In this document: positions 16,201 to 24,049 of the stretch, one piece after another
Layout: each line of letters starts with the position of its first letter
Position numbering within the stretch: the first letter of the stretch is position 1
Assembly: GCA_013286365.1 (NCBI GenBank)
Contig: JABDFY010000023.1
Span: 1-35,156, forward strand
Source of the DNA: Alphaproteobacteria bacterium
GTDB lineage: Bacteria > Pseudomonadota > Alphaproteobacteria > UBA9219
DNA length: 35,156 nucleotides
Reading direction: 5' to 3'
Notes under the pieces: generated by a model
What the model was told of the DNA's origin: nothing
Seen by the model: only the letters and a program-made list of their open reading frames with translations
Databases searched by the model: none
Position numbers and translations under genes: made by a program

Positions 16201-17631
16201 TTGAGTAATTTTGGCCTCATCTATTTTGGAAGGTCTGTTGATCCTTATATTCCCGTGGGTAAGTCTCTCGCAGACTCTTCGTTTTTTCAATCACTTCCAG
16301 GTTTTATAAATGCGGCTCATCTACATGAGACTAGAACGACACGAGATCTGGCCTTGCTTATTCATGAACATGACCCAAGTAGACGCAAAGCAAGAACATT
16401 AAGTGTTTATCACCAAACAAGAAAACTGGCAGAGGGTAGAATGTTGGTGGAACCCCCAAGGCTTGCCCGAAAAGTGCCGTGGATTGCAGTCCACGCCTTG
16501 GAATTGCCTGAAGACACTTACGATGGTGTCCTTGATCAATTAGTTCTCAAAGGATCGCGCGCTTCGTGGTTAAGGGGGAAGCGCAGAGTAGAAGTCTCAT
16601 TTAATCGTTCGTCACGCAGCATTGTTGGAAATGCCAACGCTAATCCAGTCACTCCTGGAGTAGCTATTACAGCGCTTAATGCAGATATTCCTGGAACCAC
16701 AGATGATGCTATAGCGTCTACAGAAGCCACTTCCTTGGATTCCAACTCAAGTGGTACCGAGAATTCCAGTATCGCATCTCAAAACTCGACCACAGCGGTT
16801 ATAAAAGATGAGCCAACTGGCACGGAAACGGACGAGGTTGATATCCAGACCGATCAAGCTTCATCGGGTGAGGATACTGGTGACGGTAATGGCGCAGACG
16901 CGTCGCAAAATGATACTTCTGAACAAAATGGGGACACGACCATCGATCCTGGTGAAGCTGATGCTGGAGCAGCTGGTTCTGTCCAAGATGGCGGCGAAGG
17001 TGAACAAGGTGGAAATAATCCTGATGGAGATCCACCGCCCAATCCTGATGAAGCTGATGCTGGGACAGCTGGCCGTGGCCAAGAGGGTGGCGGGGGCGAA
17101 CAAGGTGGAAATAATCCTGCCTTACAAAACGGGGAAGTTAAGATTTTGTCGCGGGATGAAGTTATCGCGATGGACTCCACGGGTTTGCTTATAGGATTTG
17201 AAAGGCTCGCACGTATAACAGATGTGGTTGAAGATGTTCTCGTCGAAGCTACAGCGGGCCGCATTCGTCATTCATTAAGAAATCTCTCAGATTTGTCGAA
17301 GGGAAGTCCGGATGTCGTTATTTATAATGCAATATACGAAATGACATATTTACTGAGAATACCCGAACTCTATGCCCACTATGTTGGTGAGAATTTGGTT
17401 ACAACAATAGAATCCATGTTTGAGAACATCAGAGAGCCGGAACTTCCCACTGATCCTCGCTGGAATAGGTTTATGGAGAATCTTGGGCATGTCGCGAAGG
17501 GATTTGGTGTCGGCTCAGGCTCGCGTGAGGCAGAAAATGCAGCAAAAAAATTATTGAGAATTCTTGAAGCACAAAGAGAAGAGACACCTATTGCAGCAGT
17601 AGTTCCTCCATTAGTTGTGCAAGCGGGATAA
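13207..17631 (+). CDS. Giant SF2 helicase with tandem HTH-like modules
   Basis: A 1474-aa protein. ATG 13207 is preferred to an upstream TTG; there is no strong Shine-Dalgarno. Residues 1-380 are an SF2 helicase: Walker A APSGDGKT (70-77), LIIFDEAHH with DEAH at 159-162, TATP (185-188), motif V-like IIGMLGEGHNN (342-352) and motif VI QEGGRARR (372-379), with a basic insert right after it. Residues about 495-1110 are tandem modules of 79-106 aa, each with an HTH-like start (such as YNIELPTLRAIQGRCTPG), a DP/W core and an acidic FxxxYxL end. Residues about 1115-1310 are Ser/Asn/Asp/Gly-rich and disordered, with two ADAGxAG...GEQGGNNP repeats. A helical C-terminal domain follows. It is adjacent to the 1406-aa Sel1/TPR gene. 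Confidence 0.75.
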   Translation: MSVSTLPFISPPKLARLFGERFEQNRLYFAQTVLDQITVGHDVLRPNQVDLSRALGLAALQGHSAIAAVAPSGDGKTIASSQIYRTLVTGGRPLKVLYVTSLKDLVTQGQGDFTKFFPDSNTGLYYSGAKDANNFLFTTYMSLPSFLDRADTIDLIIFDEAHHFLTPHIIGVASQFRNAIWVAQTATPAWSRVRHLAQYFHMAYIMTDKESVAQGNILDFYNPSFPSFTRLAGLDMNPDGEFRLGSLSRRINTLDRNMRIVEYFKQARHYDTGEPLSNIPTFVMCAGVDHANDLSALMRANISASSLGVESVCEPYHSDIEDTVNDAVYNSFKRGGTRALAIIGMLGEGHNNDAIGHIIRARPRRTPVPTYQEGGRARRKGKDPDNPKPRAVITDINDADGEEWGVLSYEQAVLTHLEPLGEQYDPLWEEERARAATGSRLFPRQPKPPVVLPLPDASQNREFNLNDVVWQKKLTEQQALGRERARRELEEETSRIWLKASAIAARYKLFTDSVRPALYGLIPKEDAPGIMVDPLDPSHEWRIREETRGLHVTRFLHLEDLEDFAHYYHLDAPELTAEQVPLFSLESQYHIPNYVTSLARRFVPAGREGFKLDPVTDNEWNMTFAKTSGPDGYGHIRECLAISQSYNFVSAYHLNADEKTKDLLSAREFSRSRNIEAVEEVARVLDRLVPEPLSYGHMVDPKNGLVWRARPARHNRTIIICLAVDDGDEFDKFYPFGYNEETNDWRSNDYLVEKYNIELPTLRAIQGRCTPGVEPEHYSDINNVSWRAAWLHTRLGHRFCLHGEDEERFVAMYGLVPRESIELDNQLLSEQLNKYGLRIEEIADLTNVSEPVIRSLMTNMVVRHKSAPNLSRHHRYPFENWRMAKTYTGLPYDILHPDELAKFTRLFLDRFLIGAPNVYESPVEPVEEKVSPWHSIDRVATECNVPFIQVYFIVRRFVAVPGSVDTFVDPGVDPNEQRQWKARKISERYQGWQLHEKELSNFGLIYFGRSVDPYIPVGKSLADSSFFQSLPGFINAAHLHETRTTRDLALLIHEHDPSRRKARTLSVYHQTRKLAEGRMLVEPPRLARKVPWIAVHALELPEDTYDGVLDQLVLKGSRASWLRGKRRVEVSFNRSSRSIVGNANANPVTPGVAITALNADIPGTTDDAIASTEATSLDSNSSGTENSSIASQNSTTAVIKDEPTGTETDEVDIQTDQASSGEDTGDGNGADASQNDTSEQNGDTTIDPGEADAGAAGSVQDGGEGEQGGNNPDGDPPPNPDEADAGTAGRGQEGGGGEQGGNNPALQNGEVKILSRDEVIAMDSTGLLIGFERLARITDVVEDVLVEATAGRIRHSLRNLSDLSKGSPDVVIYNAIYEMTYLLRIPELYAHYVGENLVTTIESMFENIREPELPTDPRWNRFMENLGHVAKGFGVGSGSREAENAAKKLLRILEAQREETPIAAVVPPLVVQAG

Positions 17632-17751
17632 TGCTCGCTTGAGCTGACATTATTCTTTAAAGCCTTAAAATAATAACAAAGACTTACAAGCGTAATTAAT
17701 TGTAATTTCTCGTATTTTCTAATGAAACTAATGGCCTGATTGCGTTTAGAT

Positions 17752-20700
17752 ATGACTTTTTCGTATACAAAGCCTGCCCCAGGGGGGGATAAATTATCAA
17801 AATTTGGCGCTCTTAAAAAGACTGAAAGTTATATGGCAAAACGACCCAACAGAAATGGATACGTCGATCCGCGCCGATTAAATCCAAGGCAATTGGCTGT
17901 CCACGCTAAGGTTGAAGATTATGCTGACCCGCGCCGATTAAATCCAAAACTATTGGCTGTCCATGCTAACGCGGGGGATGCCTTAGCTGCCATTCAGCTC
18001 GCGCAAATTTATGAATTCGGTTACGGCCATAAACTACTCAAGTCTGTTGAGGAAAGGTTGGCTTTACTTGCACCTTTCGTTCTCAATAATCCTGAATTTG
18101 CAAAGTTTACCAAACATCCCTTCTGCGCCTATTTGTACGGCACCTATCTCATTGAACAAGACCCCAAAAATTGGGATGGCGCAAAACAGATTGTCACACA
18201 AGATATTGAGCACGCCGGCGGACTGGCTGCTGTTGGATCGCATCTAGGCACGCTTGTGGTGGCGAGATTTGCGCATGCCCGGCGTCTTGCTGGTGTAAAG
18301 CGCCGTGATGACGTATGGATCGAAGAACTATATCGTCAGACATTGAGCAAGAAAGACCCAACAGCGGCTTTTTTATTAGCGCAGCTGTTGGAGAAAACTG
18401 TTAACGATGAAATCGAAGCTCGTACTCCTGCTGAGGGAACAGGATTGTCAGTGTGGCAGTGGCAAATGTACAACGAGCGCGCAAGCCTTTTTCTCCAAGC
18501 TGCAGACAGCGGTAACGTAGAAGCGCAAATTAAAGTCGCTATTCGCTTTAAGAGCCCCATATCTGGGTTTGATATTGTGAAGGGAAAAAGTGAGGATACT
18601 TGTGTTAGGTTGGTGATTAATTATTTAGAACGAGCATGGCAGCAAGGAAGTCTCAGGGCCAAATTTTGGCTCGCACTCTATTATGAAGAACTTAAGCAAT
18701 ATGACGCGGCCCGGCGAACATATCAGGAAATTCTCGATAATTCGCCTCGAAAATTAAGTGATATAGAAACGCATAGCGTAGAAAACAACCTTGCAGTCAT
18801 CCACGATCAAACGGGAGATTATCAGCGGGCCTTTGATATTTACTTGCGTTTGTTCGAAACCGATTATGGTGCTGCCATATGTGCAATTGCTGAGTATGCC
18901 GCTTATGGAAAACCAAGTATCAACCCAGATTTGGCGTTAGCGCTTCGTGCATGCCGGAAATCGTTTGATCCTGACATATATTTGGGCAACCAAGCGGCGC
19001 AAGCTCTGGCGGCTATATGTGATGATTTTCTGCCCCGCCTTTGGCATCAAACATCTTCTGGATTGCGCCGCGTTGCAGACGACATTGAGCCGAATAAAGA
19101 AATGCTTTTGTTAATGCCGGTTGATCGAGCTGAGGCAGCCCAATGGCTTAGAGGACGTATTGCCGAACAACCAACATCGGATCTGCATTATGCCTTAGCC
19201 GGTATGGAAGTTCTTCATGGCAACGAAGCCGCTGCAGTACAAAATTACGATGCCGCAGCACGCAGAGGAAGGAAAGACTTTCCCTCGCACGCAATTGATT
19301 TGGCGACCAAACTTGCTGAAGCCGCGAGAGATGGTGATCCTGCGGCGGCTCTTGATTATTATATAAAGGCATCAAGACTTGGCAGCTCCGACGCCAATGA
19401 TAAGGCTATCGGTATTTGTCTAGCCGAGGTGGTTGCAGCGGATGCAATCAACGACGTAGACCATGCACAATATTGGTATGTTAACGCTGTTGAACTTGGG
19501 TCTGATGATGCTGCACTTGCTATTCTTCAGCGCTATCTTGATGGAACAATGCCTTTTCCAGAAGATTTGCAATCACATCTAGGCATGGATACAGATACCG
19601 ATACGGCCTTGGCACACGCGCTGTATGCTGATCTTTATCAAGGGCGGGATGTTTTTTCTAGAAGGCAAACACTTGCACTAAATGATATTCGTAGCCGTTT
19701 GGCGCCCTTAATTTGGCAAAAGCAAGATCTCATAACTATTTGTCTTTGTCCGCCCGAAACCGATCCGCGTGAGGCCTTAGGCCTCATTCATTTACCGCGT
19801 GATAATCGGGAAGCATTTGATGTTTTGCGTCCATATGAGAATAGCCAGGCATCGGCGGATCTTGCCATGGTCTTTGCCCGCCGAGAGGCGCAAGACCAAA
19901 ATTATGCTAAGGCATTAAATTGGTACGATCACGCTGATGCCAAAGGCCACAATAATGCACAGCAAGAAGCAATCGATTTTTGTCTTCGAACGGCCGCAGA
20001 AAGTGATCTTCAAGTAACAGCTCGAGCCTTCCTGATGGAAGCCGAAAAACGCGGCTCACCTCTGGCGACGTTGGTGATCCTTGAAAATGTGGTCGAGACA
20101 AGATCCAAGCCGCCTCAGGAATGGTATGATCGTCTCGGCACAAAGTACGTTACGGCTATGATTTATGTTATTGCTACCGAATTGCACGCAATACGCGATC
20201 AATTTACGGATACTGAACAGCAGCGCCTCGATAAAATACTCGGCCCAGCAGTTGCTCGTGTGTGGCAACGTTTGCCATCTGGCGGTGTGAGCCGTCTCTA
20301 TACGCCTACCTTGTTGCCTCTTGATGCGCTTGTCATTCCATCAAGTAGCGACCAAGAAAAAGCGTTCGAGTTATTGAACCAATATCAAGTAACAACGGCA
20401 GATCATGCCGAAGCTTTGGGAGATTTAGAGGCTGATCCTTATAATTTAGACAGTGCCTTAGATTTGTATTCACTGGCCCATGAATTTGGTTCAAAAACAG
20501 CCTACCAAAAGGCTAGAGATCTAGTTGTTTCCGCCATTGAAGTTGCATCGACACCAATCCGTGCTTTGGAAATACTTGAGGCTATAAAGGATCGAGGTCT
20601 AGATTTTCCTGTTCTTATGGAAATAGAATATTGCTTTGCCGCGGCCGATCATTACGGCGACCGAGTGATATCTGCGGAGATATTATGCAAAGCCGCAGAA

Positions 20701-21972
20701 CTTGGATCTGCACATGCCTTATTGGAGGTCATAGAATTATGCCACACCGGTGAAGTGTCTTATCCAGCCGGGTATGTATCTGATTTCGGCGTCGATGATC
20801 CTGAGACCTTAACCTATTTTCTTGGTACTGAATTGAACCAGAGACGCTCTCTCTTGACTGAAGCTGAGCAGGGCAGGTTCGAGGCTATATTTTTACCGTT
20901 TGCGAGACGCGCCTGGCAACAGGCGCCCAGCGGAATGGTTAGTCGGGTATATGATGGTGTCGTGCATAAAGGAAATGGCTTTTTGCTTGTATCTGCCGAT
21001 CCAGCGGAAGTTTTGGACGAATTCTATGAGTTGACAGCTCAAGCGCCTATGTCACTTGATTTGGCCCATGCCATCGGATGGCACGATCCAGATGATGCCG
21101 AGGCAGAGCCTATGGAAGGAGAACTTGCCGAATGGTACCAAAACTCTCATTCAGTAAACGCTATATGTGCGGTTTTTGATGTTATCGACAGGTGGCATAG
21201 CAGACAACATCCAATTCCTTCCTCATGGCTGCTTGCGCGCCAGACAGATGTTCCGGAAAACGTTGTTTATGAACTGATCGTCCAATTAAGCGAGAACAGC
21301 GAAGATTTGGCATCCGCGCAGCGGGCTAAGCTTGAGAAAATAAGAACCGAGATGTTAAGATCTGCGTGGGTCATGTGTGCCGATCAAGCATTGCGTCCCA
21401 TACAAGGCGGCCTCGAAGGCGATCAGACAATTGCAAAAGATGAAACTTTATATTTCTTTCCAAACACAGCAGCAGGAAACGCCACGCTTCTTGCACATAG
21501 ATATTCCGATCACGCCTCGTTGGATGTTGCGTTAGAAGTTATCAATCGGCGTCGCATATTAGAATTGGATCCTGCGACGTTATTTCGGCAATTAACCGAA
21601 ATGCTACTTCCTCAGAATATTGCACCTTATGGCACATCCTTTTCTGCAACGTGCAAGCGTATCGGCCAGATCCCAGAGAGTGCACCTGTACGTGAAAGAC
21701 TTCAGACCATGTGGGATGGGTTGGCGTATGAATTATGGCGTCAGCAAGACAGCATAGAAAGAGACAGAACAAGTGGTAGACAAGGCATAAGTGAAAGAGA
21801 CATCCTTAGATGGAACCGCACTTTGAACACGTATGCGGCTCAGTTCGTGGATGGACAAGAAGCCGGTAATGTAATTCCATTTAGATGTAACGGCGAACAG
21901 CGACACGTTATGAATCTACGCATAAGAGATGGAATCAGCCGACATAGAACAAGAAACAGGCTGGCGGCTTGA
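17752..21972 (+). CDS. Giant Sel1/TPR-type helical-repeat protein
   Basis: A 1406-aa protein, 120 bp after the helicase on the same strand. Starts at 17752 or 17833 are possible; neither has a strong Shine-Dalgarno. It holds degenerate Sel1/TPR units (for example DALAAIQLAQIYEFGYGHK, PAAALDYYIKASRLGSSDAN, AKALNWYDHADAKGHNNAQQ). These sit in larger super-repeats marked by a WxxxxSG-type box: LWHQTSSGLRRV, IWQKQDLITI, VWQRLPSGGVSRLY, AWQQAPSGMVSRVY and AWVMCADQALRPI (near 19030, 19700, 20250, 20900, 21360). No signal peptide, membrane span or catalytic motif was seen. Such proteins are scaffolds for protein complexes. Proximity suggests it partners the helicase. Confidence 0.7.
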   Translation: MTFSYTKPAPGGDKLSKFGALKKTESYMAKRPNRNGYVDPRRLNPRQLAVHAKVEDYADPRRLNPKLLAVHANAGDALAAIQLAQIYEFGYGHKLLKSVEERLALLAPFVLNNPEFAKFTKHPFCAYLYGTYLIEQDPKNWDGAKQIVTQDIEHAGGLAAVGSHLGTLVVARFAHARRLAGVKRRDDVWIEELYRQTLSKKDPTAAFLLAQLLEKTVNDEIEARTPAEGTGLSVWQWQMYNERASLFLQAADSGNVEAQIKVAIRFKSPISGFDIVKGKSEDTCVRLVINYLERAWQQGSLRAKFWLALYYEELKQYDAARRTYQEILDNSPRKLSDIETHSVENNLAVIHDQTGDYQRAFDIYLRLFETDYGAAICAIAEYAAYGKPSINPDLALALRACRKSFDPDIYLGNQAAQALAAICDDFLPRLWHQTSSGLRRVADDIEPNKEMLLLMPVDRAEAAQWLRGRIAEQPTSDLHYALAGMEVLHGNEAAAVQNYDAAARRGRKDFPSHAIDLATKLAEAARDGDPAAALDYYIKASRLGSSDANDKAIGICLAEVVAADAINDVDHAQYWYVNAVELGSDDAALAILQRYLDGTMPFPEDLQSHLGMDTDTDTALAHALYADLYQGRDVFSRRQTLALNDIRSRLAPLIWQKQDLITICLCPPETDPREALGLIHLPRDNREAFDVLRPYENSQASADLAMVFARREAQDQNYAKALNWYDHADAKGHNNAQQEAIDFCLRTAAESDLQVTARAFLMEAEKRGSPLATLVILENVVETRSKPPQEWYDRLGTKYVTAMIYVIATELHAIRDQFTDTEQQRLDKILGPAVARVWQRLPSGGVSRLYTPTLLPLDALVIPSSSDQEKAFELLNQYQVTTADHAEALGDLEADPYNLDSALDLYSLAHEFGSKTAYQKARDLVVSAIEVASTPIRALEILEAIKDRGLDFPVLMEIEYCFAAADHYGDRVISAEILCKAAELGSAHALLEVIELCHTGEVSYPAGYVSDFGVDDPETLTYFLGTELNQRRSLLTEAEQGRFEAIFLPFARRAWQQAPSGMVSRVYDGVVHKGNGFLLVSADPAEVLDEFYELTAQAPMSLDLAHAIGWHDPDDAEAEPMEGELAEWYQNSHSVNAICAVFDVIDRWHSRQHPIPSSWLLARQTDVPENVVYELIVQLSENSEDLASAQRAKLEKIRTEMLRSAWVMCADQALRPIQGGLEGDQTIAKDETLYFFPNTAAGNATLLAHRYSDHASLDVALEVINRRRILELDPATLFRQLTEMLLPQNIAPYGTSFSATCKRIGQIPESAPVRERLQTMWDGLAYELWRQQDSIERDRTSGRQGISERDILRWNRTLNTYAAQFVDGQEAGNVIPFRCNGEQRHVMNLRIRDGISRHRTRNRLAA
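17866..17985 (+). repeat. 60-bp in-frame tandem duplication
   Basis: Two adjacent 60-bp units (17866-17925 and 17926-17985) each encode DPRRLNPxxLAVHA plus six residues. The DNA copies differ by a few substitutions, so the duplication is not recent but is still recognisable. It precedes the first Sel1 unit. Confidence 0.75.
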
Positions 21973-22255
21973 GACAAGCACATTCGCCAAGATTTCACCA
22001 AATTTTGTGGCTATTCAGTTAGAGCATAACTAAAAATATTTTAAAGCTGGCTGGGGTGAGATCAGCATTGCCACGACAACCTTTTATTTTAAGCGCCAAA
22101 CCGGAATTCGGATTTTGCAGGGTTCCCGATTTGTATCCCGCAAAAACGCTACTTAAAAATCGAACGTCCAAGTCCCTAAAGCTTGGGAAACACGTACAAC
22201 ACAACTAAACAAAAAACAGTGCCATCGAGGCAATATTGAAACGCTATTGCGCCCT
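21973..22255. other. Intergenic region holding a candidate left attachment site
   Basis: No credible gene. GGCTGGGGTGAGAT (22049-22062) resembles GGATGGGGTGAGAT in the 3' end of the tRNA-Ser at 28442-28455: 13 of 14 bases match, including an uninterrupted 11-mer TGGGGTGAGAT (22052-22062 and 28445-28455), in the same orientation. This may be the left end of the integrated element. Confidence 0.35.
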
Positions 22256-22765
22256 TCATTTTTTATCATCTATAGATACGCGTAAATCAGATAGCGTAAC
22301 CATAAGCGTCATAGGTTCGATGGGTGATGGGTCAAATCCAAGGGCTATATAAAAGTCCCTAGCTTCCTTCGACAAGGCATGAACAATAATACCGCGAATA
22401 CCAATAGTATCAGCTGCGTTCATAACGCGATATGCCGCGTCACGAAATAAACCCCGACCAATGCCCTTATGCTGATAGGCGCGATCCACGGCGAGACGGG
22501 CGAGAATGGCAATAGGTATCGACTCTGGCATATTACGTCGAAATCGACCCGTGGTAATATCTGTTCTGATAGCGCCGGAGGCAAGTGCATAATATCCGAC
22601 AACCATATGTTCTTCGCAAACAACAAAGGTACGCGATGCTCCACTTGCCTGATTTGCGCGTGCTTGGCGTTTTAACCAATCATCCAGAGCGCCAACGCCC
22701 GAGATAAAGTTTTCAGTTTCGTGAACTTCAGCAAGTGGCTGGGGAATGGAAAGAGATATTTTCAG
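22256..22765 (-). CDS. GNAT acetyltransferase toxin, TacT-like, non-AUG start
   Basis: The usual family N-terminus (FISGVGALDDWLKRQARANQ, then ASGASRTFVV) is encoded in frame upstream of the first ATG (22606), but no ATG, GTG or TTG lies between an in-frame TGA (22783-22781) and that ATG. A CTG at 22765 follows AAAGGAG with 5-nt spacing and gives 169 aa, normal family length, so it is the proposed start; ATA 22759 or ATT 22747 are alternatives. The acetyl-CoA motif is HKGIGRGLFRDA and the C-terminal signature is ALSKEARDFYIALGF. TacT-like toxins acetylate aminoacyl-tRNA. The upstream XRE gene ends 38 bp before the CTG, so the two are likely coupled. Confidence 0.75.
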   Translation of the reverse strand: MKISLSIPQPLAEVHETENFISGVGALDDWLKRQARANQASGASRTFVVCEEHMVVGYYALASGAIRTDITTGRFRRNMPESIPIAILARLAVDRAYQHKGIGRGLFRDAAYRVMNAADTIGIRGIIVHALSKEARDFYIALGFDPSPIEPMTLMVTLSDLRVSIDDKK

Positions 22766-22803
22766 GCCAGCTCCTTTACATCAGAAGGGATAACGTATCG
22801 CCA

Positions 22804-23280
22804 TCATAAATCATCGCCAACTTTTGGAGGCCAATTCGATGGCAAAGGTGGCTTCCCCTCGAGTTTTCGTTCGTATGCCTTTGCAATCTCCATTGAGTTT
22901 AGAACAATTCTGTGGCCACCATCAGAATTTATTAAAGGATTAAAAAATTTTGCACCGCGATTATAAAGTTCGCAAACACGGGCCACGGCTTCCGCGTTTG
23001 TGCCAAATGGTTCACATTGCATCATCGGCACACGGTAATTTCCTTGACCAATAAACATTGGACCGTCTGAGTATACCAGTGTTACGGGGCCAAATAGAGG
23101 GCGCTGTCGCCATCTTCGTTCGAACCAGTGTTCCATGGCTACAGCTATGCTCGGCGATACAGGGTTATCGCTTGCCTCCATAGCCATCACAGTGCTGCGG
23201 CTTAATTTGAGCAGTACAGCTACATCAGCCTGAGAAAGCTCCACTTTTTCACGCCGTTGACGAAATTCTTTTCCAATCAT
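22804..23280 (-). CDS. XRE-family regulator / candidate antitoxin
   Basis: A 158-aa protein with an N-terminal HTH_3/XRE domain (FRQRREKVELSQADVAVLLK, then LSRSTVMAMEASDNPVSPS) and a C-terminal domain of unknown fold (FGPVTLVYSDGPMFIGQGNY, VARVCELYNRG). AAGG lies 8 nt before the ATG. It is immediately upstream of and on the same strand as the GNAT toxin gene, so it is likely its regulator/antitoxin, in place of the usual RHH (DUF1778) partner. The promoter would lie in 23281-23400, shared with the divergent DUF1778 gene. Confidence 0.75.
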   Translation of the reverse strand: MIGKEFRQRREKVELSQADVAVLLKLSRSTVMAMEASDNPVSPSIAVAMEHWFERRWRQRPLFGPVTLVYSDGPMFIGQGNYRVPMMQCEPFGTNAEAVARVCELYNRGAKFFNPLINSDGGHRIVLNSMEIAKAYERKLEGKPPLPSNWPPKVGDDL

Positions 23281-23350
23281 TAAAGTACCTTAAACTAACA
23301 TACTAGTAGCTAATATATTCATTTTTTTACATAAATCAAGGAAAAAAGGC

Positions 23351-23415
23351 TTACATGTAATGACAATGTCTTTACGATATAGTATAGTACCATATGATAT
23401 AGTGCAGTATGGTAT
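23351..23415. promoter_or_regulatory. Operator region with 20-bp tandem repeats and palindrome
   Basis: GATATAGTATAGTACCATAT (23376-23395) is directly followed by GATATAGTGCAGTATGGTAT (23396-23415), a tandem 20-bp repeat matching at 16 of 20 positions, directly upstream of the DUF1778 Shine-Dalgarno. TTACATGTAA (23351-23360) is a perfect palindrome. Tandem operators are typical of RHH antitoxin autoregulation. Confidence 0.6.
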
Positions 23416-23438
23416 ATTACCAGGAGGAGAGAGTACCC

Positions 23439-23723
23439 ATGACCACCTCGACCCGCCGTACTATGAAGCGAAATAGCCTTAATATTCGCATCAAACCAAG
23501 TGAGCGAGGGTTGATCGACAAGGCTGCGCGACTTACCGGAAAAACCCGGACAGATTTTATGCTTGAAGCATCGCGGCGTGCCGCTGAGGACGCTTTACTT
23601 GATCGCACTGTCTTTGCAGTAAACTCGAAAGTTTACACAGAATTTCTTACACGCCTTGATGCTGCGCCAGAACCAAATGAACGGCTGCGTAAAACCATGC
23701 AAACCCCCACACCTTGGGAGTGA
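23439..23723 (+). CDS. DUF1778 (TacA-type) RHH antitoxin, orphan
   Basis: A 94-aa protein. The start at 23439 is supported by AGGAGG 11 nt upstream. The RHH DNA-binding strand is SLNIRIKPSERGLIDKAARL, followed by the family signature TGKTRTDFMLEASRRAAEDA and a C-terminal neutralising tail (LDAAPEPNERLRKTMQTPTP). In the standard tacA-tacT pair a GNAT toxin follows with overlap. Here a 23-bp gap and then decayed DNA follow instead, and the only GNAT lies on the other strand 0.7 kb away behind an XRE gene. It could still cross-neutralise that GNAT or be a solitary relic. Confidence 0.8.
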   Translation: MTTSTRRTMKRNSLNIRIKPSERGLIDKAARLTGKTRTDFMLEASRRAAEDALLDRTVFAVNSKVYTEFLTRLDAAPEPNERLRKTMQTPTPWE

Positions 23724-23747
23724 TATGCTGGTTGCTAAATATATTGG

Positions 23748-24047
23748 CTAGTTTTCTATCGCAACAACGCTGGCCTGGTTCCAGAGCTGTTCGTATCCGT
23801 CAAGTGCGAGCGAGAATAAATCAGTTATTTGATAGACTAATGAGGGTGCATTCTTAGCGCCATCTTTAAATGAGGCTCCCGAAAAATATCCGGCGTTCCT
23901 ATCTACAAATAAAAATATGTCGTGAAGTTTGTGTGAGATTCTAACTTCTATTTTTCTTGGGTTTTCGCGCTTAAACATTTTTAGTGACGAAGATAATACA
24001 CTTATTCTTTGATCACCTGTTAACAGTCGAACCGACACCCCCGCTTT
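23748..24047 (-). pseudogene. Remnant of PLD-like/hypothetical protein, C-terminal part
   Basis: The frame reads VSVRLLTGDQRISVL, then IEVRISHKLHDIFLFVDRNA, then YFSGASFKDGAKNAP and a terminal YEQLWN. This matches the C-terminal half of PLD-like proteins that carry a HDRFIxxD motif; here the Arg is replaced by Ile (HDIFLFVD). The frame stays open upstream past 24038 (with AGV immediately before), but homology appears to stop near 24047, where a relaxase fragment begins on the other strand. No ATG starts it. It is read as a truncated copy at a recombination scar. Family recognition is from memory of the motif pattern only. Confidence 0.45.
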
Positions 24048-24049
24048 AG

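Noticed and set aside
22019..22204. A 61-codon minus-strand frame between the TPR gene and the GNAT gene
   Set aside because: No ribosome site and no recognisable motif; composition is irregular. It covers the candidate att core and probably reflects chance openness.
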